Source: Blattamonas nauphoetae
Taxonomy: Eukaryota; Preaxostyla; Oxymonadida
Length of the DNA stretch: 64,000 nt
Direction of reading: 5' to 3'
Assembly (NCBI GenBank): GCA_033064195.1
Contig: JARBJD010000023.1
Location: forward strand, 248,001-312,000
How positions within the stretch are numbered: the stretch's first letter is position 1; each line of letters opens with the position of its first letter. Below the pieces are notes generated by a model, which did no database searches, was not told where the DNA came from, and saw only the letters and a program-made list of their open reading frames with translations. The translations under genes were made by a program, and so were the position numbers. Of this stretch, positions 24,302 to 35,936 are shown piece by piece.

Positions 24302-25810
24302 CTAAATATCTTGGAGTTTGTGGAAACTGTCTCGTTTTAGATTGTGCCTTCGAACAGAGAGCATGACAGCCGTCCAGACACTCCCCATAAGCAGAATGAC
24401 ATCGAGGCAGAGGATGACAAAAGCGGTGGCAGTGTTCATGCCTTTATAAACAACCTCGGAAGCCGGGACATACGACGGGACGTACTCGCAAGCGCTGTTG
24501 AGGTAGTCCTCGCGGGTGGAGGGCAGGTAGGTCTGGTTCCGCCAGAAGTCTTGGAACTTCTTGACGGGGCAGTCTTCGCTTGGACAGCCTTTGGGTGTGA
24601 ATGGGATCAGATCCGGTTTGAGGGGTTTTGAGACATCGTGTCCAATTCGTTCAAGATAGAAGAAACGGAAGAAAGGTGAGGTTTTGTTGGAATGAAGTTC
24701 GACGACGATGGAGGCTCCGATGAGAGGCGCATGTGTCTGCTCATACCCGAGTGATTGGAGAATCGTGAAGACTGAGGAGTCGTGTCCCACATATAATCGA
24801 ACTCGTCGTTGTGATGAGTAAGGGCTCTCTTCGTTTGAGGCCTGATTGGTGGTTGGGTGTTCCTCCAGGTCTGCGTTGATGTTTGCATAGAAAAGCTCGC
24901 CAAATGTGAGTCCAATAGATGCGCGTTCCCATTTTGGATCGGAATAATGGAATTTGAGTTTCCATACTGAAAGTATGAACAAGAAAAGAGGAAACGTTTG
25001 AGTTGTTGCTCGCGAAGTTCTGTGAGGACAAGTTTTTCCTGATCAGAGAGATCACTGGAAAAAGAAGAATGTTAAGTGAATGTCAAACACATGATCTTCC
25101 TTAGCACCCATTTCGTAGATGAGAGCTTCAAAGTTCGTCTGATCGATTGTCCCAGCGCCTGGAAGTGAAGAGGCCTTGTCAAAAGAAGATTTTGCATCAG
25201 TCACAAATGATTTGTATTCTGGGAGATTTTCGAGATTGTCGGTGTACGATTGCGGATATGGACTGGACTTTTGAACGTGAACAAATGCATACCAGTTTTC
25301 AAAGCCAATGAAAATGAAATCTTCACTATGGAGATCTGTCTGGACAGGATATGACATTATTTTGTCATCACCAATTCCGTTAGCAAAGTATCCATTGATT
25401 TGCGACTGGGCAGACAAGATCGTTCGTTTCAGATTGGAAGCACGAACATAAACCTCATGGGGAAGAAACGTATCACTGAGGAGTTTCTCAGATGAGTAAT
25501 GTGTCCGAATTCGCTGACCAAGAGAGAAGTGCTGCAGGAAACCGTGTGGGGTGAGTTCAGCGTTATCGACGCCTGGACTGGGATCAAAATACTACGGAAT
25601 AAGGAAACAAATGTTAGAACAAGGTGAAGAATGGATTGATCGAAATTGAATACAGGACTGTCTCGATGAGATGCTCTTTCTCCTAGAGGAACATGAATGA
25701 AAAATGGAGATTAAGAGAGACTGAAGAGTAAAAAAACCGTGACGACTGAATATTGTGACTGATAAGAGTTCAGAAACTACGTCAGCAAACAAAAAGAAGA
25801 AAAAAAGCAT
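24302..25810 (-). CDS. Membrane-anchored histidine acid phosphatase (lysosomal type)
   Basis: Five exons: 25810-25738, 25682-25654, 25591-25089, 25054-24996 and 24966-24302; introns 55, 62, 34 and 29 nt; 442 residues. An N-terminal signal sequence (MLFFFFLFADVV) is followed by SVTIFSRHGERASHRDSP, the RHG catalytic phosphohistidine motif, and AELTPHGFLQHFSLGQRIRTHY. The proton-donor HD motif is YVGHDSSVFTIL. A C-terminal transmembrane helix (TATAFVILCLDVILLMGSVW) and a short basic tail resemble lysosomal acid phosphatase ACP2. It hydrolyses phosphomonoesters in lysosomes or at the cell surface. The 29-nt intron is among the shortest in the window. The second intron has an alternative 29-nt donor choice, but the longer one keeps the family spacing. 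Confidence 0.85.
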
Positions 25811-25969
25811 TATTTCGTGAGGAGTGAAGATCCAACCACTATTTTTTATGTCTCAAACCTCAAAAACTGAAGAGAGGCAGCCCACTTCATGAAAGGTTAG
25901 TTTATCTTCGAGGATAACTATGAAAATTAATCTCTGCAACTCTTCAAATTTCATCAATTCATGAAGTGT

Positions 25970-26963
25970 TCAATCTTTGTCCCTCTTTTCCTTATGATGT
26001 TTCTTTTTCTCTTTTTTGTCTCTCTTTTCCTCCTTTTTGTGTGATTTTTCACGATGTTCACTTCTCTCTTTCGTTGAATCAGCTTTCTCTGAATGAGTTC
26101 GCTTGATTTTTTGGACCACAGACTCCACGTTCGATGGTGGAGGAACGAAACCTTGTTCGTGTTTCAGTACATCTTCAGAGAAGCCAAATCCTTATAAAAC
26201 TTGAGTGAATTTAGAATATATCACACCTTTTGGAGGACAATGCACAGTTAGACCAGTCTTTTCTGAAGGAATCGGATGTTGTGATGAAAGATGAGGTGGG
26301 AGGGCGGGTGGCAGTGGAGATTCTTCGAAAATGGTGATATTCCTTGAGAATGGCTTCCCTAAAAAAATGATACAAAAGAATGGCACTACCAAGTTTCCAT
26401 GTCTTCGTAGATGACTCGAAGATGAGTGGAGCCATGGCCTGGATTTCCTGTGGAGAATGTTCACTAAACGCGAAATGAAGGGTAATGCTTTCGTCATGTT
26501 GTTCGGTTTCTTTTCCTTGAGTAGATTTGTCTCTTTGTTTCTTAACTTTTGCAGAACCGAGTGAAACTTTGGATGGTTGTTCAGTTATTGGATTTTCGGA
26601 GAGTTTATGAATTGGAAACTTTATTCCGTTCAAAACATGTGGATCAAACTAAGTAAAAGGAAAGAGTTCAGTGATCAATTTGGGAGAGAGGATGGATGGA
26701 GAGAATCATGAATCAGACGGTGGATGGAATCTTAACAAGCCAGTATTGAGTGTCATCATTTGGGCCAACAGGTTGAAAAGGGTTGTCTGGATGTTTTGGA
26801 TTTCGAAAATCGAGCTTAGGAAATCTGAAAAGTGGCGCAAAAAATTGAGTAGAAGAAAAAGGAGTTAGAGTGGCAATGCCGGATTTATTCTCATTGAAGG
26901 AGACTAAAAATCAGACTGGGATTTCAGGGTTCTCTCAAGATACAGTTCCCCTGACTCTGACAT
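25970..26963 (-). CDS. RNA polymerase I subunit RPA34-like protein
   Basis: Minus-strand exons read TPFSSTQFFAPLFRFPKL, then NPFQPVGPNDDTQYWLVKIPST joined to FDPHVLNGIKFPIHKL; this WLVKIP...F(D)P..LNG.K arrangement is the signature of RPA34/CD3EAP. A LHFAFSEHSPQEIQAMAPLIFESS segment and a Pro-rich part follow. The C-terminus is a Lys/Glu/His-rich tail ending at a TGA (25970), as usual for this family. RPA34 pairs with RPA49 on Pol I. Introns lie near 26710-26650, 26400-26360 and 26230-26195; the first uses a GTCTGA donor. The start is unresolved: ATG 26963 opens a short frame, but its junction with the next exon does not keep phase. Confidence 0.5.
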
Positions 26964-27265
26964 TGATCAATTAATTCATTACGGTCGCTCCGATCTCAGC
27001 TTCACTCTCGTTTCCTCATATTTAAGTTGTGTGATTTCACCCACCATGTTCGAATGATCTAATTGGACTTATTATTTCATGTTGAGTTTTGTTGTGAAAT
27101 TGAGTGAAGAAGGAATGATGAACGAAGAAGTGAATTCAGTATGAAATGAGGATGGAAAATAACTTTCAATAGAGGTGTACCGTCCAGTCCAGTACTAGCA
27201 CCATTCAGTCCAACTAGCAGACCACTTGTTGTGTTTGGTACCATGGTGCGTTCGTTGTTTCTTCT
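26964..27265. other. Intergenic between RPA34-like gene and TOP2
   Basis: About 300 bp, A/T-rich, holding the presumed promoter of the RPA34-like gene (minus) and the 3' flank of TOP2. No ORF or repeat recognised. Confidence 0.4.
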
Positions 27266-30200
27266 TTAATCTTCGAAATCATCATCGTCGTCGCCTCCTC
27301 CATAGCTGTCCTCGTCTTCGTCATCTGTGTCTGGCTGGATAATCCGTTTTGTGTTCACATTCCGTTTTGGTCTCGTCACAACTGGTGCTGAGGCTGACAG
27401 TGACGCCATAGGAACAACAGGATTGGAGAGTGATGGTATTGGAACAGGCGCCTTTGCGACTGTTGATTTCGGTGCAGTTTTAGGTTTGACAGAAGGGGCG
27501 GAGAGGGAAAGCGAACGATCCAGACCGTCGGGTGAGTTTAGCTTCTTGTTCGACATGATGCCCTGCAATTTCGAGAAGAAATCATCATCACTTGATTTGG
27601 GCAGTGTCTTCTTCGGTGACAGTGTTTGCGATTTCGGCTTCGCTGGTAATGTTTTCAGTGTCGGAAGAGGAGGAGATGTATCGAGAGAGTAGAAAGTCGG
27701 CACGTCCGATTGCTTTGTCTTCGCCTTTGGGGATGCTTTCTTCGTTTCAGTCGGCGTCACCTGTTTTGATTCAGTCGGAACTGAGCGTTTGACTGGTTTC
27801 GCTGGTTGGTGGTAGTCCGATGACTCAGACTCGGAAAGTAGCTGAATTGGATCCGAGTCTTCATCGTCATCGTCGTTTGTGATCGCTGGTTGCAGTTTTC
27901 TCACCCGCTGCGGCTCTGGTTTGATCGGGCTGATTAAGAATGTTGCTGGCTCTGAATCGTCTTCATCATATTCACTCCTGTCTGAGAAAGACGCTCCTTC
28001 ATCTCCAAAATCACTCTCATCATCGTCCTCGAACTTTGCTTTCTTCCCAGATTTCTTCGGTTTACTCACCTTCGGAGCTGCTCGTTTCCGTTTCGGTTTC
28101 GAAGATGTGGAGAAAGACAAATCAACTGGTCCTGATGTCTCCTCGCCTGGTGTCTGTTCTCTTGACGGAGCTAACGAGAACAGGCTGTCGAGACCATCTT
28201 CGTCCTTCAGCATCGCTGAGCTGCTTGTCGAGAAGAGAGACGATGATCCTTTTTTGTTCACTCGCTTTGGCTCAACTTCAGCTTTCTTGATCAGTATCGT
28301 CGCCAGCTCGGGTTTCACTACGCTCCATGTCTCTCGCGACGGCAACCACTGGCTGAATTGCTGTTGCTTTCTTCACTGGCTTCTTGTTTTTCACTCCAAA
28401 GTCATCGTCATCATCAAAATTCCCCCTTCCTCCCTTATTCTGTCGACGAGACTTTGGAACTTCATTCATATTCTGGATCCTTTCTTTCTCGTTCTCCTCC
28501 CATCGAACCTCAAACTCGTCCAGATCCTCTTCCCACATTTTCTCAATCGTCTTTCCTCGCACAACCTCCAGTTCCGTCTCCTTTTTCTTGAATTCCGCAA
28601 GAATTTCATCCACCTTCTCTTTTGTCAGTGACCAGATCGGCATCGAAAGAAGATAATCAAATCCAGTGATCGAACCTCCACGTTGTGATCCGTCGCTTTC
28701 AGACTCTTCATCTTCGTCATCCACCTTCGGATCTTCCAAACTCCAATCTTTGTCTGTCTTTCCAAGTTCATCGAGCTTGTATCGTCTGAGATCTTGAACA
28801 ATGTCTTTCTTTGGTCTCGTTCGGCGACTTGTACTGGCAGATGTTCCCATTCTCATCGAACATCGTCATGTTGTTCAGAGAGATCGATGTCGTCAGCTCC
28901 AACGAATGATATCCATCAAATCGATCAAAGTCGTGCAGGTGCTCGTCGGTCAAGTGCACAGAGAAGTGCACTTTGTACGGATCGGGGTACAGGAAGAACT
29001 TCTTCACCCATCGCTTCGACGGCGCTGTTTCCTGCATGTTCTTGTCCAGAAACGCTTTGTAATCTTCCGTCCACTTTCCCACTGGCAGCTCCGTGATCTC
29101 GAGCGTCCCTTCCGGTGTCGTGTAGTATCGGCCATAAGAGATGTATCTGTTCTCCTCTGGCACTTTGATGATTTCTCCTGTGAAGTCCCGATACCACGGC
29201 TTGATCTCTTCCATCTCCTCGTGATGGATTTTGTGACGGATGTTTCGAACAATGTCAAGTGGGTTGAAGCACGGAACATTTGTTGACCAGCCTGTCGCGA
29301 TTCCGGATGACCCGTTCACAAGCGAGAATGGGATGATCGGGACATACCATTCTGGCTCAATTCGCTGTCCATCGTCGTCCAGATAATTCAGAAGCGGGTC
29401 GTCGTTCACGTTGAACACAATTCGAGCAAGTGGAGATAGCTTCGTTGTGATGTAACGAGGGGCTGCGCAATCAAGACCGTGTTTTAGACGAGAACCGAAC
29501 TGACCGATCGGCAGAAGAAGATTCAGGTTGTTGCTTCCAACATAATCCTGTGCAAGACTGCAGATTGTCGGTTGGAGGTTCTGCTCAGTGTGGTGGTACG
29601 CCGATACTTCAGAAACATAACCAGCAAGCTGAGTCACTTTCACCTCTTTAGTCAGGTTTCGCTTGAAGCAGGCGTAGATGATCTTCCTCTGACTCGGCTT
29701 GAATCCATCGAGCATGCTGGGAAGCGAACGAACGCAATCAGTTCGAGAGAAGATAACAAGTTCGTGGTTGATGAAATCCGGATAGGTGATTGATGGCCCA
29801 TCCAAGTCAATGTAAGTTCCTGATTTGTTTTTGTTCATCCATTGCTTCCGATCGTCCGACCGTTCTTTGTTGAACGCCAAGTCGATGCTTTCTTTGCATT
29901 CCTCATCGTCGTTCCACTCGAAGTCCTTCCGATGGAATGGCAGATCGGAGAAGTACTCTCGTGCTTCTTGCACTGACGATGTACCAAGTCCCTTGTAGTA
30001 TTTGATCTTCCAGCCTGTTTGGTGAGTCTCTCTCCATCGCTTGAATTCTGGTTCTGTGTAGAACGACACAACTTGTGTCCCTTTCGTGCATTTCACGATC
30101 GGAGTGATGAAGAATTGGAGGAACGAAGGGATTTTCAGAAGTGTTGGCCATTCACATTCGAACAGGTTGATCAGAAGTCCCTTGATGTGCGATCCATCAA

Positions 30201-31452
30201 GGTCCTGATCGGTCATGATCATCACATGACCGTATCTGAGCGAATTTGTGTCTTCATACTTCTTTCCGTGTTGAAGCCCCAGAATCTTTTTGATGTTGAC
30301 AAACTCCTCTTTCTTCTCCTTCTGTTTATTCGTCGCCCCTCGCACATTCAATATCTTTCCTCGAAGAGGGAAGACACCAAAGCGATCGCTTCCAGCAGCA
30401 CTCAGTCCACCAATAACCATCGTCTTCGCCGAATCTCCCTCTGTGAGAATGAGCGTGCAGTCCTTCGCTTGCTTCGTTCCAGCCAGTGTAGCATCATCCA
30501 GTTTTGGGATTCCAGTCAGTCGACTCGTCTTCTTTCCATCGGTCTTCTTCGCCAGCGTTAGCTCGCTCTTCATCGTCTCTTTCTGGAGGAGTAGTTCGGC
30601 CAGTCGGATCTTGTCCAGCTTTTTCAGATCAGCAGCGTCGATTTGGCCTTCGTCTGGGTCGGGAATGTCTTGATTCTTCTTCTGCCCAATCGGTTTCGTC
30701 ATCACTTCTTTCGTTTGCGAACTGAACGTCGGTTTGTCGATCAGACAGCGGATGAACACGAACGTGAGGGGCTTCACTCTCGCTGGCTTGATCTCCTTGT
30801 AATGCATTTTCGATTTTGGGATTTTCTTCACCACGTACTCTGAAACTTGTTTCACAATCGAGTCCACATGCTTGCCTCCTTCCACTGTCCAGATCGAGTT
30901 CACAAAACTCATGTTTTTCGGCCCGTCTTCACACGCCGCAACAACAACGTCCCATGGGTGCAGTCCCTTCGACGAGAATGAAGCAATTTTCGTGTCTTCA
31001 GGCAGGAACAGTTTCGCATAGTCAGTAAAAGAGTTGAATTTGATCTTCTTGTCATTCAATGTCACTCTAAGCTTCGGATTGCACGCAGCAATATCGTACA
31101 CACGACGTGACATCAGGCAGAAGATGTTGTCATCCAGTTCCGTCATCTGAAATCGCGACAATTCGGGGAAGAACGTAATCTTTGTCTTGTTTGGAAGTCT
31201 GTTTCCTCTCGTCGCTTCGAACGTCTCTGGCGTCCCAGCAACATTCATGTTGTTTTTGAACACTTGTTTGTATCGCACTCCATCCGTACAGCACTCAACA
31301 ATAAATTGAGTCGAAAAGATGTTCGCAAGCTTTGCACCAAGACCATTTCGTCCTCCTGTCACTCGCGATGTCTGATCATCAAAGTTGTCACCGGACATCA
31401 TCATTCCAAAAATCATATGCGGGATGTAGCACTGTTCAACTTCATCCCAATA

Positions 31453-33070
31453 CAGTCAGTCGGACTGTTGAGTAATTTGTAACCGGTCATGTCATTGTCG
31501 AAACTGTAGAATTCTTGTTTTCTTCGAAAATGAAAAAAGTACCAGACCTTAGTCAGTCTCGTGTATCACACTTCCACATCCTGTCAAAATTGATGGTCAG
31601 CTTTCCTAAAAACGATTCATTCACGTATGCTGATCAGATTGTTCGACTGTCGTGGTCATCGAATGCTGACGGGATAAAGAAACTAATCGAACTGGAAAAA
31701 ACTTCGATACATGGAACGATCCCAAGACAACTCATCGCAGATATAGTGGGTTGTACACCATCGCAAGTCTCCCAAATTCGACACGGCTCTTACTACGTTC
31801 CAGTAGAGGAAAAGAAAAACAGCATACTATCACGAAAGCAGAAAGAAGAACTACTAAATTTGATCAAGGAGGACAGTTTGAGAGGCCAGCCATGGATCCC
31901 ATCTCAAATATTTGATTGGGTTTCCGAAAAACCAATCGAACGGACATCAACCGAACTTTCCCATATGACTTTGTTCGGTTGAATTCGAAGGAGATCGCTC
32001 TTCATTCCACTGCTCCGATGACTTCTTCAAGAACGGCTGTAAGAATTCAAGACATCGACGAATATATGACACACCTCGAATCACTCATCAAAACGGTTCA
32101 TCCACTTCTGTTCATCAACGCCGATGAGGTCGGCTATCAGCCTAAACAAGACTCGATTGGTCATTGCGTGGTTGGTGCTGTCGAACTTTCTGCGAAACCT
32201 CTTCATTTTCCAGTTCCGCAAACTGTCCCCGTTTCTCTGCGATGGCCGCGATCTCCCTTCATGGAAAAGCACTCCCCCTTCACTGTGTGTTGCGTGCTCC
32301 CATGGACGAGAAGGACTTAGAAAAGATGGGAATAATGGATGAGGACCAAATGGTGGTTGAGGAAAATGAGAAAGGAGGATTTACACAGGAGAAATTTGAT
32401 AGTTGGTTGGAGAATGTTCTCCTTGACTACGTGACCGAACAGCGAACCATACTACGAAAGCCGAAAGCACCAGCTGTTCTCCTTGTGGACAACTCCAGTG
32501 TCCATCTTGGAGAAGCGGCTGAGCTGACTCTCTCAAATGCTGGTATCGCCCTCTACACTCCCACCGAATGCCACGCACTATCTACAGCCACTAGACTGCG
32601 TGACATTCGGTATCATGAAACGACAACTCTCACGTCTCAAATACGACGACAACTCGTCATCAATTGGTCGTTGTCTTCAGCAATTCTTGAGTGCATTTCA
32701 GTCAGCCACCACAGGAGAGAACATCAGAGCAGCTTTTCAGCGAGCGGGTCTGGAGGTCTTCTATGGGAATGATGGAGAACAATGCCGAGTGTCTCAATCC
32801 CGTTTTGAGGTGATTAAGGAAAACGTAAGATCGGACAACAAGGCCTGGGAGAGTCGAGCAAAGGAAGCAAAAGTAACTCTCAAACAAAAGAAGTTTGGTC
32901 TCCAGAACCACGAAGCCCCCTTCTAATACACTCTTTCCATTCATGAAACTTTCTCACAACTTCACGACTCTTTCAGTTTCTTTGTTTTTGTAAAACCGAG
33001 AAATCATTCAAGAATGAAGAATGGGGCTCGATTACGAGAGTTACAAATTACTCAACAGTCCGACCGACTG
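31453..33070 (+). mobile_element. Tc1/mariner-superfamily (pogo-like) transposon inserted in TOP2
   Basis: The element is 1,618 bp, flanked by TA on both sides (31451-31452 and 33071-33072), the target duplication of Tc1/mariner elements. Terminal inverted repeats are 31 bp (31453-31483 and 33040-33070), starting CAGTCAGTCGGACTGTTGAG and matching with a single mismatch. It contains a decayed DDE transposase on the plus strand, opposite to TOP2. Confidence 0.92.
31530..32926 (+). pseudogene. Decayed pogo-like DDE transposase in the TOP2 element
   Basis: The protein is spread over several frames: MKKVPDLSQSRVSHF... with an HTH region (PRQLIADIVGCTPSQVSQIR), then LLFINADEVGYQ (first Asp), later APAVLLVDNSSVHLG (second Asp), then LPPNATHYLQPLDCVTFGIM (third Asp region) and a C-terminal helical part to 32926. 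At least three frame changes separate these blocks (near 31960, 32240 and 32540) and none fits a GT-AG intron, so this copy should not make transposase. The motif order is that of the DDE_1/pogo-Tigger group. Related intact transposases elsewhere in the island could in principle act in trans, though their TIRs differ. Confidence 0.8.
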
Positions 33071-33450
33071 TAGATCGGGATTCCAAATCCATCGTTCTCA
33101 ACTGAAATCATCCCTTTCTCCTTATTGATCTTCACTTCAATGTATGTCATTTCAATCTTCGGCGAGACATCCGTGGCTGCCCGATCACGCTGTTTGTTGT
33201 CGGAAGCGTTTACCAAGATTTCGTCAAAGATTTTGTATAAACCCGGAACATATGTCAGTGTACGTTCCGTCATCCGTTGCGTACTTTCATCCATTACATA
33301 AGTCTGCACTGACGTCGGGTCAAGCGAGCCGACATATGTATCTGGCCTTTGGAGCACGTGCTCGATTTGATCCAGCCTTCGATATTTTCGCTTAACTCCA
33401 TCGAGTCCGACACTTGGAGTGAGAGAAGGAGAGGGCGTTCTTGACGTCAT

Positions 33451-34236
33451 TTAATGGAGATGCGAGAAGATGAATCAAACGTCAACCCTTAATGAAAAAT
33501 GTGATGGGGGAGTCGAGAAAAACGATCAAGAAGTGGATGAATTCCTCAAAAATGGTTGGTCGATATCAATACATGTGTTTCAGAGTTTAGATGTCTGACA
33601 TAGCTAGACCGACCTGTTTATTCCAGAAAAGATTCACAGTTGTGTGATTCTCACTGACGTATCAGTTTGAAGAGGAAAGTCAAGACTGAAGATTTCTAAC
33701 GAAATGAAAATGATTGTTCAGAAATGAAGAGGAATTGTTCAGAAATGTAAATTACAGATAAACTTGGGTGATTCTTACCGATTTGTCAGTATGAAGAGAA
33801 AGGCTAATTTTAATGATTTCACATGAAGCAATTCATAGAAACATGATGAAGAACATTTTTTTGTGAAATGAGGTATCAATCTGGGGATATCAAAAACTTA
33901 GAAAGAACTTCACTACCTTGATGGAGGCTCTCCATTTGAAGAGAAAAGTGCCCTCTGTGAGATTAGGAGGTAAGCGAAAAACAGAAAGCTGTAGTTGGGT
34001 CAAAGTTGATGAGAATCAGCAAGGATCTGAAAGTGAGATTACGATTGTTTGAGAAAAGGGAAACCATTCATGAAGGATCGTCGTTGGGAGAGAGAGATAC
34101 ATGAGAAAATGAAATGGGTTTTACTGTTTTCAACTCAAAAGTCTTTTGATGCTTTTCTTTTTTCACCCATTTTTTTATTTTTTGAGACATATCGGTAAGA
34201 ATCGCCCACACCGTAGGTGATCGGCCTGTAGTCAAA
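33451..34236. other. Non-coding flank between TOP2 start and transposase ORF
   Basis: About 790 bp holding the TOP2 promoter and the 5' flank of the next transposase. Short direct repeats of TTCAGAAATGAAGAGG-type sequence occur around 33660-33800. No gene seen. Confidence 0.4.
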
Positions 34237-35706
34237 ATGATCACAGTCTTGACTTTTCCGGCACTTCATTTCTTCACTTTTTCTTGCTCTTTTATGGAAA
34301 ACTTAGGAAACAAAGGATATTGGGAAACAGCACGAAAGGATATACTGGCGAGGTGTAAAGAGAAACTCGGAAAAGTCCTGGGTGGGCGAGCGTTCACCCT
34401 TCTTTCTCGCAAACACCTGTCCACACGGTCAGAATGCCTTCTCTTTGCATTCGACCACTGGCCGCAATACTACCTTGGGAGAGCGTTCTGTTCCGACGTG
34501 GCTTGGATATTCCGATCCAATCGCCAATTCCTATGGCACCTCATGGCGCAGCGTAACAGAAGAAACTGTGGGCAAATGATAAATGACAGAAAACTCACAG
34601 ATGAACAGGAAAAGGAACTTGCAAACGAAGTTGTCGCACTTGCCAATTGCCATAAACCTGTTGGAAGAGTCGGCATTATCAAACTCGTGAAGTCGAAATA
34701 TCGCATAGTTGTCACTCAAGGATGGGTCCATAGATTCCTAAACAGACATAAAACTACTTTAAAACGAACCATCGCGAAGCCCATGGAAAGTAGTAGATCG
34801 AGGCTGCAAAAGAAGATGATTAGAAAATATAAAGCACGCCTGCAGACATCAGTGGTTGGAGTCCATCCACGCCTACTGTTCAATTGCGACGAAAGTCTCC
34901 TTCGAAAGACACCTTCGATCGGTACGAAAAAAGTGATCGTCAAAAAGGATGCAGCAAACCCAAGATTTAAAGAGAGCTCAAGCAAAAAGGTCACCGGCAT
35001 GCTCGCTTGCATCCCTTTCCTTGGAAAACCAGTCAAACCTTTGATCATTATCAAAGCGGAGAAACTTGATCCTAAAGTTCAGCATGAGGTAAAAAAAGGT
35101 AATATTGAGGCGATCACAAACGTTAGCAACAGTGGCTTGATCCAAGGAGACCAGTACAAATCCTGGATTTGCGAACAGTTTATTCCACACGTCAGATCGG
35201 TTCGAGTTCAACAAGGCCTGCTCGAAAATACTGCTGTCTTGCTTGCCGACAATCTCGAAATCCATAAAACAAACGAAATCAAAGCAGACCTTGCAGCAAA
35301 CAATATTATTCTTTTCACCTTCCCGCCTGCGTCCTCCCATTTGACGCAGCCTTGCGATCAACTCACTTTCACAGCTCTAAAGCAAATGGAGAAGAAAGAT
35401 GGCAATATTCATGATGCGACAACTCAAACACACCGTTTTTCAGAAGCGGCACTCACTCTTGCCAGTTGCACCGATGAGAGAAAGAACAGACTTGCATTCA
35501 AGGAAGCTGGGTTCATGATTAAGGATAAAAAAGGCAAACAAACTGTTATATTGAATGATGGAAGGTTCGATGACATGGAAGCTTCATGCATTCCAGATGA
35601 AGAAGACACCAAGAAGGAGAAAATGGAAGATGATCACAATCCCACATTTGGTTTTGTGAATCGCCCACAGTTTCCGGCACGATGGACTCCAAAGTTCAAG
35701 CAGTAA
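34237..35706 (+). CDS. Intact pogo/Tigger-like DDE transposase
   Basis: An uninterrupted 489-codon ORF from ATG 34237 (an internal Met at 34294 is an alternative). The N-terminal half is DNA-binding in character (RKLTDEQEKELANEVVALAN...VTQGWVHRFLNRHKTTLKR). The DDE core is PRLLFNCDESLLRKTPS (Asp), NTAVLLADNLEIHKT (Asp) and FPPASSHLTQPCDQLTFTALK (Asp). This motif spacing is that of the DDE_1 (pogo/Tigger/Jerky) group of Tc1/mariner. Unlike the two other intact transposases in the window it has no intron. I could not find matching terminal inverted repeats in 33451-34236 and 35707-35933, so the element boundaries are unknown and its ends may be lost. Confidence 0.8.
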   Translation: MITVLTFPALHFFTFSCSFMENLGNKGYWETARKDILARCKEKLGKVLGGRAFTLLSRKHLSTRSECLLFAFDHWPQYYLGRAFCSDVAWIFRSNRQFLWHLMAQRNRRNCGQMINDRKLTDEQEKELANEVVALANCHKPVGRVGIIKLVKSKYRIVVTQGWVHRFLNRHKTTLKRTIAKPMESSRSRLQKKMIRKYKARLQTSVVGVHPRLLFNCDESLLRKTPSIGTKKVIVKKDAANPRFKESSSKKVTGMLACIPFLGKPVKPLIIIKAEKLDPKVQHEVKKGNIEAITNVSNSGLIQGDQYKSWICEQFIPHVRSVRVQQGLLENTAVLLADNLEIHKTNEIKADLAANNIILFTFPPASSHLTQPCDQLTFTALKQMEKKDGNIHDATTQTHRFSEAALTLASCTDERKNRLAFKEAGFMIKDKKGKQTVILNDGRFDDMEASCIPDEEDTKKEKMEDDHNPTFGFVNRPQFPARWTPKFKQ

Positions 35707-35812
35707 CCGATGGCTCTAATTATCTGGTTTTACTCACTACACAACATTAATTTATGATTGACTGTTTTTTCCAGAAAAGAGCCACAAAATATGAGTGTCA
35801 AAACGTAAAGGG

Positions 35813-35842
35813 AGTGATCATCACGTCATCTTGATGATCACT
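35813..35842. repeat. Perfect 11-bp inverted repeat (hairpin)
   Basis: AGTGATCATCA at 35813-35823 and its reverse complement at 35832-35842, loop of 8 nt, about 110 bp after the transposase stop. It could be a hairpin at an element end or a 3' processing signal. Confidence 0.6.
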
Positions 35843-35936
35843 CACGGACTTGTTTAGAAATGAACAAGACTATCCAGAAATGAAAACGAGTCTTTTTTTC
35901 ATTGATATCACTACAAAAAGAAAGGAAAAAGATGAT

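Larger units (their letters stand above)
27266..33450 (-). pseudogene. TOP2: DNA topoisomerase II gene, interrupted by a transposon and carrying an internal deletion
   Basis: The N-terminal exon (ATG 33450) encodes LDQIEHVLQRPDTYVGSLDP, YKIFDEILVNASDNKQRD and NDGFGIPIY. A 1,618-bp element (31453-33070) follows, then the frame resumes with WDEVEQCYIPHMIFGMM, TGGRNGLGAKLANIFS, the EGDSAKT and MTDQDLDGSHIKG TOPRIM motifs, and APRYITTKLSPLARIVF with the catalytic Tyr. Removing the element and one TA restores the frame exactly. A second lesion lies near 28815: after MFDENGNICQYKSPNE about 50 conserved residues of the coiled-coil and C-gate region are missing and the frame changes to KKDIVQDLRRY. 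A further frame change in the acidic tail near 28320 could be an intron. TOP2 is normally essential, so an intact allele elsewhere, a heterozygous insertion or an assembly fault are all possible. Confidence 0.8.

Noticed and set aside
24741-25055. 104-codon minus ORF overlapping the acid phosphatase
   Set aside because: Out-of-frame reading caused by the 29-nt intron at 24995-24967; the spliced frame is the phosphatase.
27879-28631. 250-codon plus-strand ORF opposite the TOP2 tail
   Set aside because: Antisense of the Ser/Asp/Lys-rich TOP2 C-terminal region; Phe/Ser-rich and without homology.
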